Program-made: the position numbers and the translations under genes | In this document: piece by piece, positions 19,370 to 31,617 of the stretch | Numbering within the stretch: position 1 is the first letter of the stretch | Layout of the letters: each line of letters begins with the position of its first letter | Notes under the pieces: generated by a model | Databases searched by the model: none | Told to the model about the DNA's origin: nothing | Seen by the model: only the letters and a program-made list of their open reading frames with translations | DNA from: an uncultured Pseudomonadota bacterium | Lineage (GTDB): Bacteria; Myxococcota_A; UBA796; GCA-2862545 | DNA: 64,000 nt | Direction: 5' to 3' | Assembly: GCA_903861005.1 (NCBI GenBank) | Contig: CAIOSP010000045.1 | Coordinates: forward strand, 62,001 to 126,000

Positions 19370-19924
19370 ATGCGCCGCCTCTGGCTCGCCGCCGCGTGGA
19401 TTGGATCGTGCGCGGCATGCGCGCCGTGCGGGACCTTCGTGCTCTCTGGCACCACCGCCACGAACTACGAGGGCTTCGACTACAACGGCGTCTGGCACGA
19501 GCAGTGTAGCGTGAACATGGGGTCGTCGGGCAGTTGGAACCTGTTCGGCGACGGCATGGCCAACCTCGACTTCTTCCCCAGCGCGTCGGGGGATCGGGAC
19601 TGGATGGGGATCGATCTGGAGATCACCGCGTCGTTCCCCACCGCCCAGATCAAGGATGGCGCGACGATCACCGACGTCGTCGGTGCCGCCGCGATCAACC
19701 CGGCGATCACCGCGCACGAGGACGCCGCGGGGCTGACCGAGGGGAGGATCGAGATCCACGGCCTACAGGGGACGGACGACGTATGCGCGGACGACGGCCC
19801 GACGGCACGCGTGACGTGGGACCTGACCTACGGCGCGGAAGGCGGCCCGCTCTACGTGGTCAAGGGATCGGACCGCATCCTGTTCATGAACTTCCTGTCC
19901 GCCGACTGTCCCGAAGCCTACTAG
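19370..19924 (+). CDS. Exported Cys-rich protein, probable lipoprotein
   Basis: This 184-residue protein has a short N-terminal signal (MRRLWLAAAWIGSCAAC); a lipobox-like site is present but not perfect. The mature part contains scattered Cys and aromatic motifs (NYEGFDYNGVWHEQC, SGSWNLFGDG, FMNFLSADC) and appears beta-rich. It follows the preceding lipoprotein gene at 14 bp and is probably in the same transcript. I do not recognise the family. Confidence 0.68.
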   Translation: MRRLWLAAAWIGSCAACAPCGTFVLSGTTATNYEGFDYNGVWHEQCSVNMGSSGSWNLFGDGMANLDFFPSASGDRDWMGIDLEITASFPTAQIKDGATITDVVGAAAINPAITAHEDAAGLTEGRIEIHGLQGTDDVCADDGPTARVTWDLTYGAEGGPLYVVKGSDRILFMNFLSADCPEAY

Positions 19925-19969
19925 GGTGCCCGTCCGCAGGTGACGCGGGCGGGCGCGCCCAGCGACCGC

Positions 19970-20140
19970 TTACGGGATCGCGATGTTCAGGGCGTTGGAG
20001 ACCTCGCCGAAGTTGTCGGAGAGGGCGGTGCCGAGGGTGGTGAGCGCGCCGATGATGGCGACCGCGATCAACGCCGCGATCAGGCCGTACTCGATCGCCG
20101 TGACACCCTCCTCTTCGCGAAAGAAACGAACCAGAGACAT
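19970..20140 (-). CDS. flp: Flp/Fap-type (type IVb) pilin
   Basis: This 56-residue protein is preceded by an AGGAAGG ribosome-binding site. It has a short basic leader (MSLVRFFREEEG), a prepilin-peptidase cleavage site after Gly12, and the Flp signature VTAIEYGLIAALIAVAII (starting at residue 13) that forms the hydrophobic helix. Flp pilins assemble into tight-adherence pili through the Tad secretion machinery. No tad, rcp or prepilin peptidase gene is in the window, so this is a solitary pilin gene whose assembly system must be elsewhere. Confidence 0.9.
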   Translation of the reverse strand: MSLVRFFREEEGVTAIEYGLIAALIAVAIIGALTTLGTALSDNFGEVSNALNIAIP

Positions 20141-20246
20141 GAGGACCTTCCTGGGTTTGTTGGAGTGGATCGCGGCACGAGCGCCGCGCCCACAACTCCT
20201 TCGAACGTCCTCGCCTGCCTATTGCATTCAACCTCGTCGTCTGCGC

Positions 20247-20651
20247 TCAAAGCTTGATCGGCATCGGGGCGCACTTGCCTGCCGCGCACACCGCCAGGCA
20301 CTGGCTGGGCCCACAGTCGCTGGGGAACGCGCAGCCGGCCTGCACGAACTGGGTGGTCAGACCGGCGAGCGCGACCGAGGAGTTGAAGTCCGTGATCCCT
20401 CCACAGCCAAGCCCCGGCGCGACGCCGCGGTAGCAACCGCAGTCGAAGTCCGTCGTGCACGTGCCCGCGGCCGTGTCGAGGCGCGCCTGGAACGCGCGCT
20501 GCAGCGTCAGGCAGACCTCCTCCTGCGCCGAGGGCGGCGGCGCGTCGGGGAGCGGCGCGGCTTGGCCTGCCGACGAGCCCCGCCCCGCCGTAGACGGCGC
20601 GGTCGGCGCCTGCGCGCAGCCGACGAGAAGCAGGAAGAACCACGGGCGCAT
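20247..20651 (-). CDS. Cys-rich lipoprotein, unknown function
   Basis: This 134-residue product starts at ATG 20651; a TTG immediately upstream is less likely. The lipoprotein signal MRPWFFLLLVGCAQ has Cys12. A Pro/Ala/Ser linker follows (to about residue 40), then a domain with about ten Cys (CTTDFDCGCYRG, CAFPSDCGPSQCLAVCAAGKC). The Cys pattern resembles disulfide-rich 'CxxDxDC' modules of myxobacterial secreted proteins. It lies upstream of the flp gene on the same strand, about 106 bp away. Function unknown. Confidence 0.75.
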   Translation of the reverse strand: MRPWFFLLLVGCAQAPTAPSTAGRGSSAGQAAPLPDAPPPSAQEEVCLTLQRAFQARLDTAAGTCTTDFDCGCYRGVAPGLGCGGITDFNSSVALAGLTTQFVQAGCAFPSDCGPSQCLAVCAAGKCAPMPIKL

Positions 20652-20848
20652 CAAGTCTCCGGGAGCCGTCAGGCGGCCGCAGAGCGACGCGCCAAGCCCA
20701 CGCTATCCCGGCCTCTCCCCGCGCACATGTCCCCACCCAAGACGGCGTTGATCCAACTTTTTGGGCGCGGGCCGCGTGATGGAGTGGGCCCCCCGCCCGT
20801 GAGCGCGCACGCATCCGAGCAGATCGACGCGCGCTATCCGGTGCGCGC

Positions 20849-21232
20849 CTACTTCAGCGTGTAGGTCGCCTCGGCGTCGATGTCGCACACCAAGTCGATG
20901 GACTTGGGGTGCACGTCCGGCACGTCGATCTCCCAGATGCAGTCGACCGAGTAGTCGTTCTCGACCGTGTGCTCCTCCCAGTTGCCGTCGTACAGCGCCA
21001 GGTTGACGAAGCGAACCTGGTGCGGGCCGGGCTTGAGGTCGAGCTTGAGCTTGTTGGGCTTGGCCTCAGACTTCACGGTCGACTGGAGCACCTTGTTCCC
21101 GTCGACGTAGACGTCGACGCGGTTGTCGTGCTGGTAGCCCTGCACGGTGTTCGCGAAGCGCCAGCCCACCTTGATGGGCGCGGCGACCGCGGGAGCCGAG
21201 AGGATCAGCGAGAGGAAGAGCAGCGCGCGCAT
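20849..21232 (-). CDS. Small periplasmic protein, unknown function
   Basis: This 127-residue product has a clear Sec signal (MRALLFLSLILSAPAVAAPI, cleavage after about residue 18) and a beta-rich mature domain of about 109 residues with two Cys (VDCIWEIDVP, LVCDIDA). The start is the first ATG consistent with a signal peptide; a longer in-frame extension upstream reads as non-coding and Arg-rich. It probably folds as a beta-sandwich. The 197 bp between it and the next minus-strand gene hold no recognisable feature. Confidence 0.72.
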   Translation of the reverse strand: MRALLFLSLILSAPAVAAPIKVGWRFANTVQGYQHDNRVDVYVDGNKVLQSTVKSEAKPNKLKLDLKPGPHQVRFVNLALYDGNWEEHTVENDYSVDCIWEIDVPDVHPKSIDLVCDIDAEATYTLK

Positions 21233-21323
21233 GGGGTTCTCCAGGTGAGGTGCGAGGAACGAGCCGAGACGCAGACTGAACGGCAGCACGCGGACGCGCT
21301 TACGGTGTCGGGGAAAAGTGACC

Positions 21324-23653
21324 CTAGAGCGGCACCACCGTGCTTGAGACCGGCTCCCAGGGAGGCAGGGTGCGCGGGTCGACGATCTTTCCCGCGCCCA
21401 CCTTGGGCACGCCGAGTTCGTCGCCCTCGGCGACGCTGCGCTGCGCCAGGATCGCCTGGCGGGCGGCCAGCAGGCGCTTCGCCTCTTCAAAGCGCGCCAG
21501 ACCTTCGTCCTTGCGGCCGGACTTGGCGATCAGGTTCGCGTCCATCAGCACCAGATCCGGGTTCTTCGGATCGACGGCGAGGCCCTTCGCGACCGACTCG
21601 CGTGCGAGGTCGAACTTCAGCCGGTTGAACTGCGCGAGCACGATCAGGTGCCACATCTCGGCGTCGCGCGGGTGCTGGGCCACCACCGCCTGCGCGAACA
21701 CCAGCTGGTCATCCCAGCGCTGCAGGCGCGCCGACACGCGCGCCCCGACTATGGAGGCCAGCGTGTTCTCCGGGTGCGCGTCGACCTCGGCGCGCATGTG
21801 CTTGAGCGCCGACTCCAGCTGCCCCGCGGACACGTCGAGCACGCCCAGGTACCACTCGACCTCAGGCTCCGGCGGCTTGGCGGTGGCGCCCTGCGCCAGC
21901 AGCGGCCGCGCCGCGTCCACGCTCCCCTGCTCCACCAACAGGATGCCCAGCGCGCCCGCCAGCGGCGCGTCGTCCGGGAACTGCGCGTGCCAGTCCTCGC
22001 CCAGCTTCACGGCCGCGTCGCGCTCGTCGGCGCGACGCATCGCGGCCACGGCGAGGGCGCGGAGCCGCGGCGAGTACGGGAGCGCCAGCGCAGCGTCGCG
22101 GTAGCGGCGCGACGCGTCGGCGAACTTGCCCTCGTTCGCCAAGCGCCCCGCCTCGGCGATCCAGATCTGCGGGTTCGACGGATCGAGCTTGAGCGCCTCC
22201 GCCACCAGCGCCGCCGCGCCCTTCAGATCACCCGACTTGTACAGCACGGCGGACAGGCGCATCCGGAATTCCACGATGCGCGGATACCGACGGATCAGCT
22301 CACGCCAAGTGGCGACGGTGCCCGCGTTGTCGCCCTCGGCGCCGAAGTGCTCGGCGCGCTGCACGAGCGTCATCAGGTCGCGGTGATCCTTGGGGTCCTC
22401 GGTCAGCTTCGAGAGGTCGAACGTCTGACCCACGTCGACGTAGCCGAGCGCGGCGAGCGCGCTGACGCTGCCGGGGTCGATCGTGTCGTCTTTGCTCGGC
22501 GGCGGGAAGCCCCACGCGTGCAGGCGATCGCGCAGGCGCGTCACGTCGGCGGGTCGGTCCTTGGCCAGATCGTGCGCCTCGCCAGGGTCGACCGACAGGT
22601 CGTAGAGCTCGGGACGGGGCGTGTCGATCAGCTTGAGCGGGCCATCGACGATCGCCAGGTGCGGCGCCACGCCGAAGCGCTGCGCGAGCTGCCACGACTC
22701 CATGTAGACAGGCTCTGGCCCGGCCAGCGGCTTGTTGCGCCCGTCGAGGCCCCTAGGCGGCGTGAGCCCGAGCACGCCGAGCACCGTCGGGAGCAGGTCG
22801 ACCAGGCTGACGGGGGTGTCGACCACCTCGCCCACCGACACGCCCGAGCCGGAGAGAATGAACGGCACGTGCTGCGTCGCGTCGTAGACCTGCATGCCGT
22901 GGTTGAGCTCGTCGTGATCGCCTAGGCCCTCGCCGTGATCGCCGACGACGACGAACAGGGTGTCGGAGCCGGCGAACGCGTCGACCAGCCGCTGGACCTG
23001 ATCGTCCACGAACGAGATCTCGCCGTCGTAGGGGCGCGGGTCTTCGGGGTCGACGTACTTCTCGGGCGGCGCGTACGGGAAGTGCGGGTCGTACAGGTGC
23101 ACCCACAGGAAGAGCGGCGCGGCGCCCTTCTGCGCCGCCTTCCACTCGAGCGCGTCGTCGACGACTTGATCGCCAGGACGGGAGCCGTGCCAGAAGTTCT
23201 CCCCCTGCTCGGGGATGGCGTCGTCGTAGGTGTCGAAGCCCTGCGAGAACCCCCACTGCCGCGTGGTCACGAACGCCGCGACCGACGCGCCGGTGACGTA
23301 GCCCTGGCCGCGAAGCACCTCGGCGAGTGTGATGCGATCCTCCGCCAGCGTGCCGCCGCCGTTGCTGCGCACGCCGTGCGTGGGCGGATACTGGCCGGTG
23401 AAGATCGAGCTGTGCGCGGGGATGGTGAGCGGCAGCACGGAGTAGGCGTGCGTGTAGCGGCGGCCCGACGCCGCCAGACGGTCGAGGGTGTCGGTCTGCG
23501 CGAGGCGGTAGCCGTAGCAACCGAGCCGATCCGCGCGGGTGGTGTCCAGCGTGACGAGCACGACGTTGGGGTGCTTGGGCGCTTGGGGGGCCTGCGGCGC
23601 GGGCGCGCCGGAGCAGGCCGCCGCGAGAAGCATCGAAGCGAAGAGTAGACGAC

Positions 23654-23657
<4 letters not shown>
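21324..23657 (-). CDS. Sulfatase-fold/TPR lipoprotein lacking the formylglycine Cys
   Basis: This 777-residue product starts at GTG 23657, overlapping the upstream stop (GTGA). The lipobox is LLAAAC (Cys15). Residues about 29-420 form an alkaline-phosphatase/sulfatase-fold domain: metal ligand Asp38 in NVVLVTLDTTRADRLG and GDHGEGLGDHDELNHG. Where sulfatases have C/S-x-P-x-R, this protein has T78-I-P-A-H, so no formylglycine can form. It may be a Thr-nucleophile phosphatase or transferase, or inactive. Residues about 450-777 are TPR repeats. Probably outer-membrane lipoprotein, translationally coupled to the TPR protein upstream. Confidence 0.85.
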
Positions 23658-26968
<3,311 letters not shown>

Positions 26969-27099
26969 ACGAGCGACCGTATTCATGCGTGGGGAACGAA
27001 CGTGGCGCGACCACGGCGCTTCCCGCGTGGACAGGCCTCCAAAGATGCCCTAGTAGCTTGGTTAAAACGCCAGCCTCGCCCACGCGCCCAGGAGCCTTC

Positions 27100-28176
27100 A
27101 TGCGCCTCGCCATCTCGCTGACCACGATCGCGCTCGCCGCGTGCACCAGCGCGCTCAAGCCGATCGACACGGGCGACGTGACGGTCGACGACTGCATCGG
27201 CGCCGCGTGCGACGACACCGACGTGCAGGGCGGCGTCGACACCAGCGTCGGCGACACCAGCGTCGGCGGCGCGGACACCGATGGCGGCGACACGGACGGG
27301 CTCGCCGACACCAGCGGCCTCGGCCACTCCGGCGACACCGGCTGGTCCGATACGGGCAGCACCGGCGGCACCGGCAGCACAGGCGGCACCGGCAGCACAG
27401 GGTGGTGGCCCGGCGGCACCGGCAGCACGGGCAGCACCGGCGACACCTCGTGGCAGAGCACCGGCGACACGTCGTGGCTGAGCACCGGTGACACCGCCTG
27501 GCCCGACACCGGCACGCCCCACGACACCCGCACCGACACCGGCCAGCCCGCGTGGGCGTCGACCTGCCTGGACTTCGACAACACGAACTGGACCTACGTC
27601 GGCAACGTGATGAACGTCGGCCACCCGGTGGCGTCCGGGTCGGGCGAGATCCTGCTCACCGAGGACAACGTGTACGGCGCGTCGGCCGCGGTGATCGCCA
27701 CCACGCCGCTCGCCCTGCCCTTCCGCGTCGCGTTCGACTACTCGACCTGGGACGACGACGGCGGCCCCTTCAACTGGTACAACTCCGGCGACGGCGTCGT
27801 GCTGATGTTCCAGAAGGACCTGTCGAACTACGCGGACCCGCCCGCGGGCGGCATGACCGGCTTCCTGGACGACGGCACCGGCATCGGCGTGCGCCTGGCC
27901 ACCTACGACAGCCGTCGGATGGAGTTCGTCGACGGCAACAACGCGGCGATCGCCACGGCCTACGCCAACCGCGTGTACACCGACGGCGCATGGCGCCACG
28001 TCGTCGTCGACGTGACCGCGACCGGCGTCACCGCATACTTCGACAACGGCGTCCGCAACCTCGCCTGGCGCGGCACGGTGCCCACCCAGTTTGACGGCTG
28101 GGGCATCGGCGCGGCGAGCGGCGGGTCGGACTCGGAGCATCGCGTGCGCCACGTGTGCGTGGGCCCGATGCCCTGA
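27100..28176 (+). CDS. Lipoprotein with repetitive linker and L-type lectin-like domain
   Basis: This 358-residue product has lipoprotein signal MRLAISLTTIALAAC (Cys15) and GGAG five bases before the ATG. Residues about 25-150 are a low-complexity linker of DT, GDT, GST and GGTGS repeats. Residues about 155-358 form a beta-sandwich resembling L-type lectin/concanavalin-like domains (FRVAFDYSTWDDDGGPF, YNSGDGVVLMFQKD, WRHVVVDVTATGVTAYFDNG). Such domains bind glycans, so a surface carbohydrate-binding role is plausible. Outer-membrane exposure is inferred. The linker is encoded by near-identical DNA repeats. Confidence 0.75.
   Translation: MRLAISLTTIALAACTSALKPIDTGDVTVDDCIGAACDDTDVQGGVDTSVGDTSVGGADTDGGDTDGLADTSGLGHSGDTGWSDTGSTGGTGSTGGTGSTGWWPGGTGSTGSTGDTSWQSTGDTSWLSTGDTAWPDTGTPHDTRTDTGQPAWASTCLDFDNTNWTYVGNVMNVGHPVASGSGEILLTEDNVYGASAAVIATTPLALPFRVAFDYSTWDDDGGPFNWYNSGDGVVLMFQKDLSNYADPPAGGMTGFLDDGTGIGVRLATYDSRRMEFVDGNNAAIATAYANRVYTDGAWRHVVVDVTATGVTAYFDNGVRNLAWRGTVPTQFDGWGIGAASGGSDSEHRVRHVCVGPMP
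27355..27480 (+). repeat. Coding low-complexity repeat (Gly/Ser/Thr/Asp linker)
   Basis: Units such as GGCGGCACCGGCAGCACA recur in tandem or near-tandem, followed by GGCGACACCTCGTGG-type units. They encode the flexible linker of the lectin-like lipoprotein. Repeats of this type are prone to length change by slippage or recombination. Confidence 0.7.
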
Positions 28177-28385
28177 CGCACCGCCGGGCCCGATAGGGTC
28201 CCGTGATTGTGGGCGTCGCATCCCAACGAAGGATCGGCGTGGGATGACTTGGCGCGCGGCCTGGGCCAAAACCCGGACCGGGGTACCACAGGCGCGCTTC
28301 GTCCTTCCTGGACCTGGCTACCCTGCGGAGCGTCGGCTGCTCCTCGTCGAGCGACAAGTCGGGCGACAAGTCCGGCGACACCGGC

Positions 28386-28946
28386 GTGACCGGCGACACC
28401 GACACGGTCGACACCACGGACTCCACCGACACGGACGGCGGCGGCCGCGACACCGATCAGGCCGGCGGCGGCGACAAGGACCAGGGCGGCGGTGGCGGCC
28501 TCGTCGGCACGGACCTGGTCGGCACCTTCGAAGGCCACGCGCCGGTGAACGCCTGCGACGCGACCATCCTCGACCACACCGTGGTGGAAGTCACCGCCGT
28601 CGACACCGACACCGTCAGCATCACCGACGGCAAGGTGACGCTCACCTGCGACATCGTCGGCGACACGCTGGCCTGCGCCCCGTACTCTGGAGCCGAGCTC
28701 AACATCCAGGTCGACGCGTCGCACTTCTGCACCTGGCCCTGCACGGTCCGCGCGGAGATCACGGGCGTGACCGCCGACGCGTTCACCGCGCAGAGCGGGT
28801 TCCAGACGGCGTCCAGTCCCACGAGCGCCCTCTGCGAGCAGTTCCTGGGGGCGTGCACCGGCGCCTCGTCATCGACGTTCACCAAGGTCGTCCCGTCCGG
28901 CGACAACTCCATCCGGCCGCCCACCAAGGCGATGGTCTCGCGCTAA
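28386..28946 (+). CDS. Lipoprotein-like protein with damaged or unrecognised 5' end
   Basis: The listed start is only the first GTG in frame; the product from there is 186 residues. The same frame continues upstream through a Cys codon at 28338-28340 in the context RSVGCSSSSDKSGD, which looks like a lipoprotein Cys plus linker. No ATG, GTG or TTG precedes it in frame, and the would-be signal (SSFLDLATL) carries an internal Asp. After a D/T/G-rich linker, a beta-rich domain with several Cys follows (VNACDATILD, VTLTCDIVGDTLACAPYSG, HFCTWPC). Likely explanations are a decayed signal, a frameshift or sequencing error, or a non-canonical start. Function unknown. Confidence 0.5.
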   Translation: MTGDTDTVDTTDSTDTDGGGRDTDQAGGGDKDQGGGGGLVGTDLVGTFEGHAPVNACDATILDHTVVEVTAVDTDTVSITDGKVTLTCDIVGDTLACAPYSGAELNIQVDASHFCTWPCTVRAEITGVTADAFTAQSGFQTASSPTSALCEQFLGACTGASSSTFTKVVPSGDNSIRPPTKAMVSR

Positions 28947-29017
28947 AGCGCGCCTCTGACGGGCGACCCGCGACGAGCGCAGGGACGCCCGCCCGACCTC
29001 ATGCTACGGCCCACGGC

Positions 29018-30211
29018 GTGACCGACGACGAACGCCGAAGCTCCGCGGGATTGGCCGTCGCCTGGCTCGGCCGGGCGGCGTGCGCGGTCGCCTGCGTGGC
29101 GGTGATCGGGCCGCCCCTGGCAGACGCTGTCCGCGGCGCCCCGATGGCCGACTTCACGGTGTACTGGACCGCGGCGCGGCTGTGGCTCGACGGCGGCGAC
29201 CCCACCGTGTTCTCCGCGCTCCGGGCGGTCGCGCCCGAGCCGGTCGGCGGGCCGTTTGCCTACCCGGTCTGGACGCTGCTCCCGTTTGCGCCGTGGGCGG
29301 CGCTCCCCTTCCCCCTCGCCAAGGCGCTCTGGGCGGGGTTGACCGGTCTGGCGCTGGCGTCGGGCGCGGTGGCGTGGGCCGCCCTGGCGGCGTTGGCGGA
29401 CGCGCCCGGTGACGCGGGGACGACGCCAGTCGAGGGTGCCACCGCCACGCCACACATGGCCCCGATCGCCTGGGCCGCGCTGGGGGCGAAGGTGGCGCGC
29501 CCCACCGTCGCCACCTTCGTGTGCTGGTGGGCGCTGCGCTCCACCGTGACGATGGGCCTGCTGCCGGGCAACCTCGCCGCGCTCCAGGCGGCGGCGGTGC
29601 CGTGGGCGGCGCTGTGGGCCGTCCGAGCGCCGTCGAGGCTGGGCGCGCTGGCGCTGATCACGCCGTTCGGGCTGTCTCGCTGGGCGCCGCTCGTCTGGCT
29701 GCCGGCGTGGTGGCCGCGCGATCGGTCCAAGGCCGCCGCAGGGCTGCTGGTGGCATGCGTCGCGGCGGCCCTCCTGGTGCAGCTCGGCCTGGGCCTGTCG
29801 GACCCGTGGGGCGGGGTGATCGGCAAGCTGACGGACGCGCTTCCGCTGGCGGTAGACCACAGCCTCGCGTCCGCGCTCCAGCAGGCGGGGCTCAGCCGCG
29901 CCACGGCGCTGGTGGCGTCGGCCGGGCTGGCTGTGATGTTCGCCGCGTCGATCGGGCGGTCGCGATGGGTCGATCGTTCCCCGGACGCGACCGTGGCGTG
30001 GATCGCGGCCACGCTCCTCTTCCTGCCCCGCCTGCCCGACTACGAGTGGCTAGTGTTGCCGGGGATCGTCGCGTTCACGCTGCTGCGCGTGCGCACCCTC
30101 CACACGCTGCCGCTGGTGGTCGCGCTGCTGCTGCCGGACCATGGCGGGCGCCTGCTGCTGATCAGCGCGACGTCGCTGTGGGCGCTGCGAAAGGCTCGCG
30201 CCGCCGCGTGA
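29018..30211 (+). CDS. GT87-like polytopic membrane protein (polyprenyl-phosphate glycosyltransferase type)
   Basis: This 397-residue product starts at GTG 29018. It has about ten hydrophobic segments and an early conserved-looking acidic motif just after the first helix (ADFTVYWTAARLWLDGGDP). That layout is typical of DUF2029/GT87 mannosyltransferase-like proteins, which use lipid-linked sugar donors at the membrane. No clear ribosome-binding site is seen. It converges with the alpha/beta-hydrolase gene. Family assignment rests on topology and the first-loop motif, so the enzyme activity is tentative. Confidence 0.65.
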   Translation: MTDDERRSSAGLAVAWLGRAACAVACVAVIGPPLADAVRGAPMADFTVYWTAARLWLDGGDPTVFSALRAVAPEPVGGPFAYPVWTLLPFAPWAALPFPLAKALWAGLTGLALASGAVAWAALAALADAPGDAGTTPVEGATATPHMAPIAWAALGAKVARPTVATFVCWWALRSTVTMGLLPGNLAALQAAAVPWAALWAVRAPSRLGALALITPFGLSRWAPLVWLPAWWPRDRSKAAAGLLVACVAAALLVQLGLGLSDPWGGVIGKLTDALPLAVDHSLASALQQAGLSRATALVASAGLAVMFAASIGRSRWVDRSPDATVAWIAATLLFLPRLPDYEWLVLPGIVAFTLLRVRTLHTLPLVVALLLPDHGGRLLLISATSLWALRKARAAA

Positions 30212-30253
30212 GCGCGTGCTGCGCGGCGGCGCGAGCCTCCCCGGCGCGACGGC

Positions 30254-30331
30254 GGGCGCGCCCGCGATGCGAGGGAGAGAGCGTGAAGACTCACGGCATC
30301 GCAGCGCGACGGCGTCCGCGCGGGCGCGCCC
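30254..30331. repeat. Two GGGCGCGCCC palindromes between convergent genes
   Basis: The 10-base palindrome GGGCGCGCCC occurs at 30254-30263 and 30322-30331, each embedded in longer GC-rich self-complementary sequence. They lie in the 148-bp gap between two convergent genes. They may form hairpins that reduce read-through in both directions, but no T-run accompanies them. Confidence 0.4.
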
Positions 30332-30359
30332 CGGAATCAGGCCCGGCGCGCCGCGGCGA

Positions 30360-31358
30360 TCACCACTGGTGCGGGCGCCAGCTCTTCTGGAATTCCTTGG
30401 CGCCGAGGAATGCGACCAGCGCGGCGGTGAGCGCCTCCGGCTGATCGTGGTGCACCCAGTGGCCCGCGTCCTCGACGACGAGCGTCTTGGCGCCGGACAC
30501 CTTGGCGGCGGAGGCCTCGGCGAGCGCGGGCGGGACCGAACGGTCCTTGGAGCCCGTGACCACCAGCGTGGGCGCGCGGACGTCGCCGATCTGACGGGGC
30601 CAGGACGCGCGGTACCACGCGAGCATGGCAGGAAGGCCGTGCTCACGGGCCCAGGAGTCACGCAGCTTCTCGAGGTCCGCAGGCGACACCGAGCCCGGGT
30701 TCATCGCGTCCAGCCAGGACCACGCGATGGGCGCGTAGTTCAGCTTGGGGAGCAGCCACGGCAGCAGCGGCGGGATGGCGATGGCGCCGGTCCACGCGCC
30801 GCGGGGCAGCAGGGCCTTGTTGGAGCGGAGCAGCGAGGGGTGCGGCGCGCCGACCACCACGAGCTTCTCGACGCGGTCCGGGTGGGCCGCCGCCAGACGC
30901 CAGGCGACCTCGCCGCCCAGATCATGGCCAATCACCGACGCCTTCTTGGCCTTGAACGCGTCGAGCACCGCGACCGCGTCCTGAACGACGACGTCGGCGG
31001 TGAACGCGGCCAAGCCGACCGGCTTGTCGCTCTTGCCGTAGCCGCGCAGATCCGGGAGCACGACCTGGTAGCCGGCGTCGAACACGGCGCGGAGCACCGC
31101 GCGCCAGCCGTACCAGGACTCAGGGAAGCCGTGCAGGAACAACGCCACGGGGGAGCCGTCGACACCGGCGTAGCGGACGCGCAGGTTCACGCCGTTCACG
31201 TTGACCAGCTTGTCGCGCAGCGGCGGCAGGCGGACTTCCGGACGGTACGTGATCACCTCGGCCGCGGGCGCGCCGTGACCGTGGGTGTCGTGGTCGTCGT
31301 GCCCGCCGCGCGAGTCGTGGGCGTCGTCGTGATGGTCGTGGTTACTGGCGCTTGACAC
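30360..31358 (-). CDS. Epoxide-hydrolase-like alpha/beta hydrolase with His-rich N-terminus
   Basis: From GTG 31358 the product is 332 residues and overlaps the upstream gene by 17 bp; the start is uncertain because no strong ribosome-binding site is present. Residues 7-28 contain eight His among many Asp, a possible metal-binding tail. The hydrolase core has HGFPESW (76-82), the nucleophile elbow GHDLGG with Asp146, and a late His in EDAGHWVHH. An Asp nucleophile points to epoxide hydrolase or haloalkane dehalogenase chemistry rather than esterase. It lies at the end of the nuo operon; a role with complex I is not implied. Confidence 0.8.
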   Translation of the reverse strand: MSSASNHDHHDDAHDSRGGHDDHDTHGHGAPAAEVITYRPEVRLPPLRDKLVNVNGVNLRVRYAGVDGSPVALFLHGFPESWYGWRAVLRAVFDAGYQVVLPDLRGYGKSDKPVGLAAFTADVVVQDAVAVLDAFKAKKASVIGHDLGGEVAWRLAAAHPDRVEKLVVVGAPHPSLLRSNKALLPRGAWTGAIAIPPLLPWLLPKLNYAPIAWSWLDAMNPGSVSPADLEKLRDSWAREHGLPAMLAWYRASWPRQIGDVRAPTLVVTGSKDRSVPPALAEASAAKVSGAKTLVVEDAGHWVHHDQPEALTAALVAFLGAKEFQKSWRPHQW

Positions 31359-31605
31359 GGGACAGATCCATATTGGAGAGGCGCTCAGCGAGGCCTGCGT
31401 ACCAAGGTTCGAAGTCTTTTCCCGGCGGGACGCGGATGAGGAGCTTCCCGTCCGGCATGAGCATCTCCAGGCCCTGCACGCCGCCAACGAGCGGTATGAC
31501 GACCTGGTCCCAGCTCAGGTTGAACGAGTCCGTGATCTCACGGACCTGATCAAACTGCGCGGGGGTCACGAGGCGGTGACGATCGGCGGATGTACGGCTT
31601 GCCAA
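31342..31605 (-). CDS. Small hypothetical protein downstream of nuoN
   Basis: This 87-residue protein starts with TTG 31605, chosen because a perfect GGAGG (31611-31615) sits five bases upstream. The product is soluble, with a compact alpha/beta pattern (VVIPLVGGVQGLEMLMPDG, LLIRVPPGKDFEPWYAGL) and no signal. It begins 12 bp after the nuoN stop codon and overlaps the hydrolase gene, so it should be part of the nuo transcript. I do not recognise the family. Its size and hydrophilic ends would allow an accessory or unrelated role. Confidence 0.7.
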   Translation of the reverse strand: MASRTSADRHRLVTPAQFDQVREITDSFNLSWDQVVIPLVGGVQGLEMLMPDGKLLIRVPPGKDFEPWYAGLAERLSNMDLSRVKRQ

Positions 31606-31617
31606 ACGAACCTCCGA

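Noticed and set aside
27355-27480. Short direct repeats that could suggest a CRISPR array
   Set aside because: Units are contiguous, lie in frame inside a lipoprotein linker and have no unique spacers.
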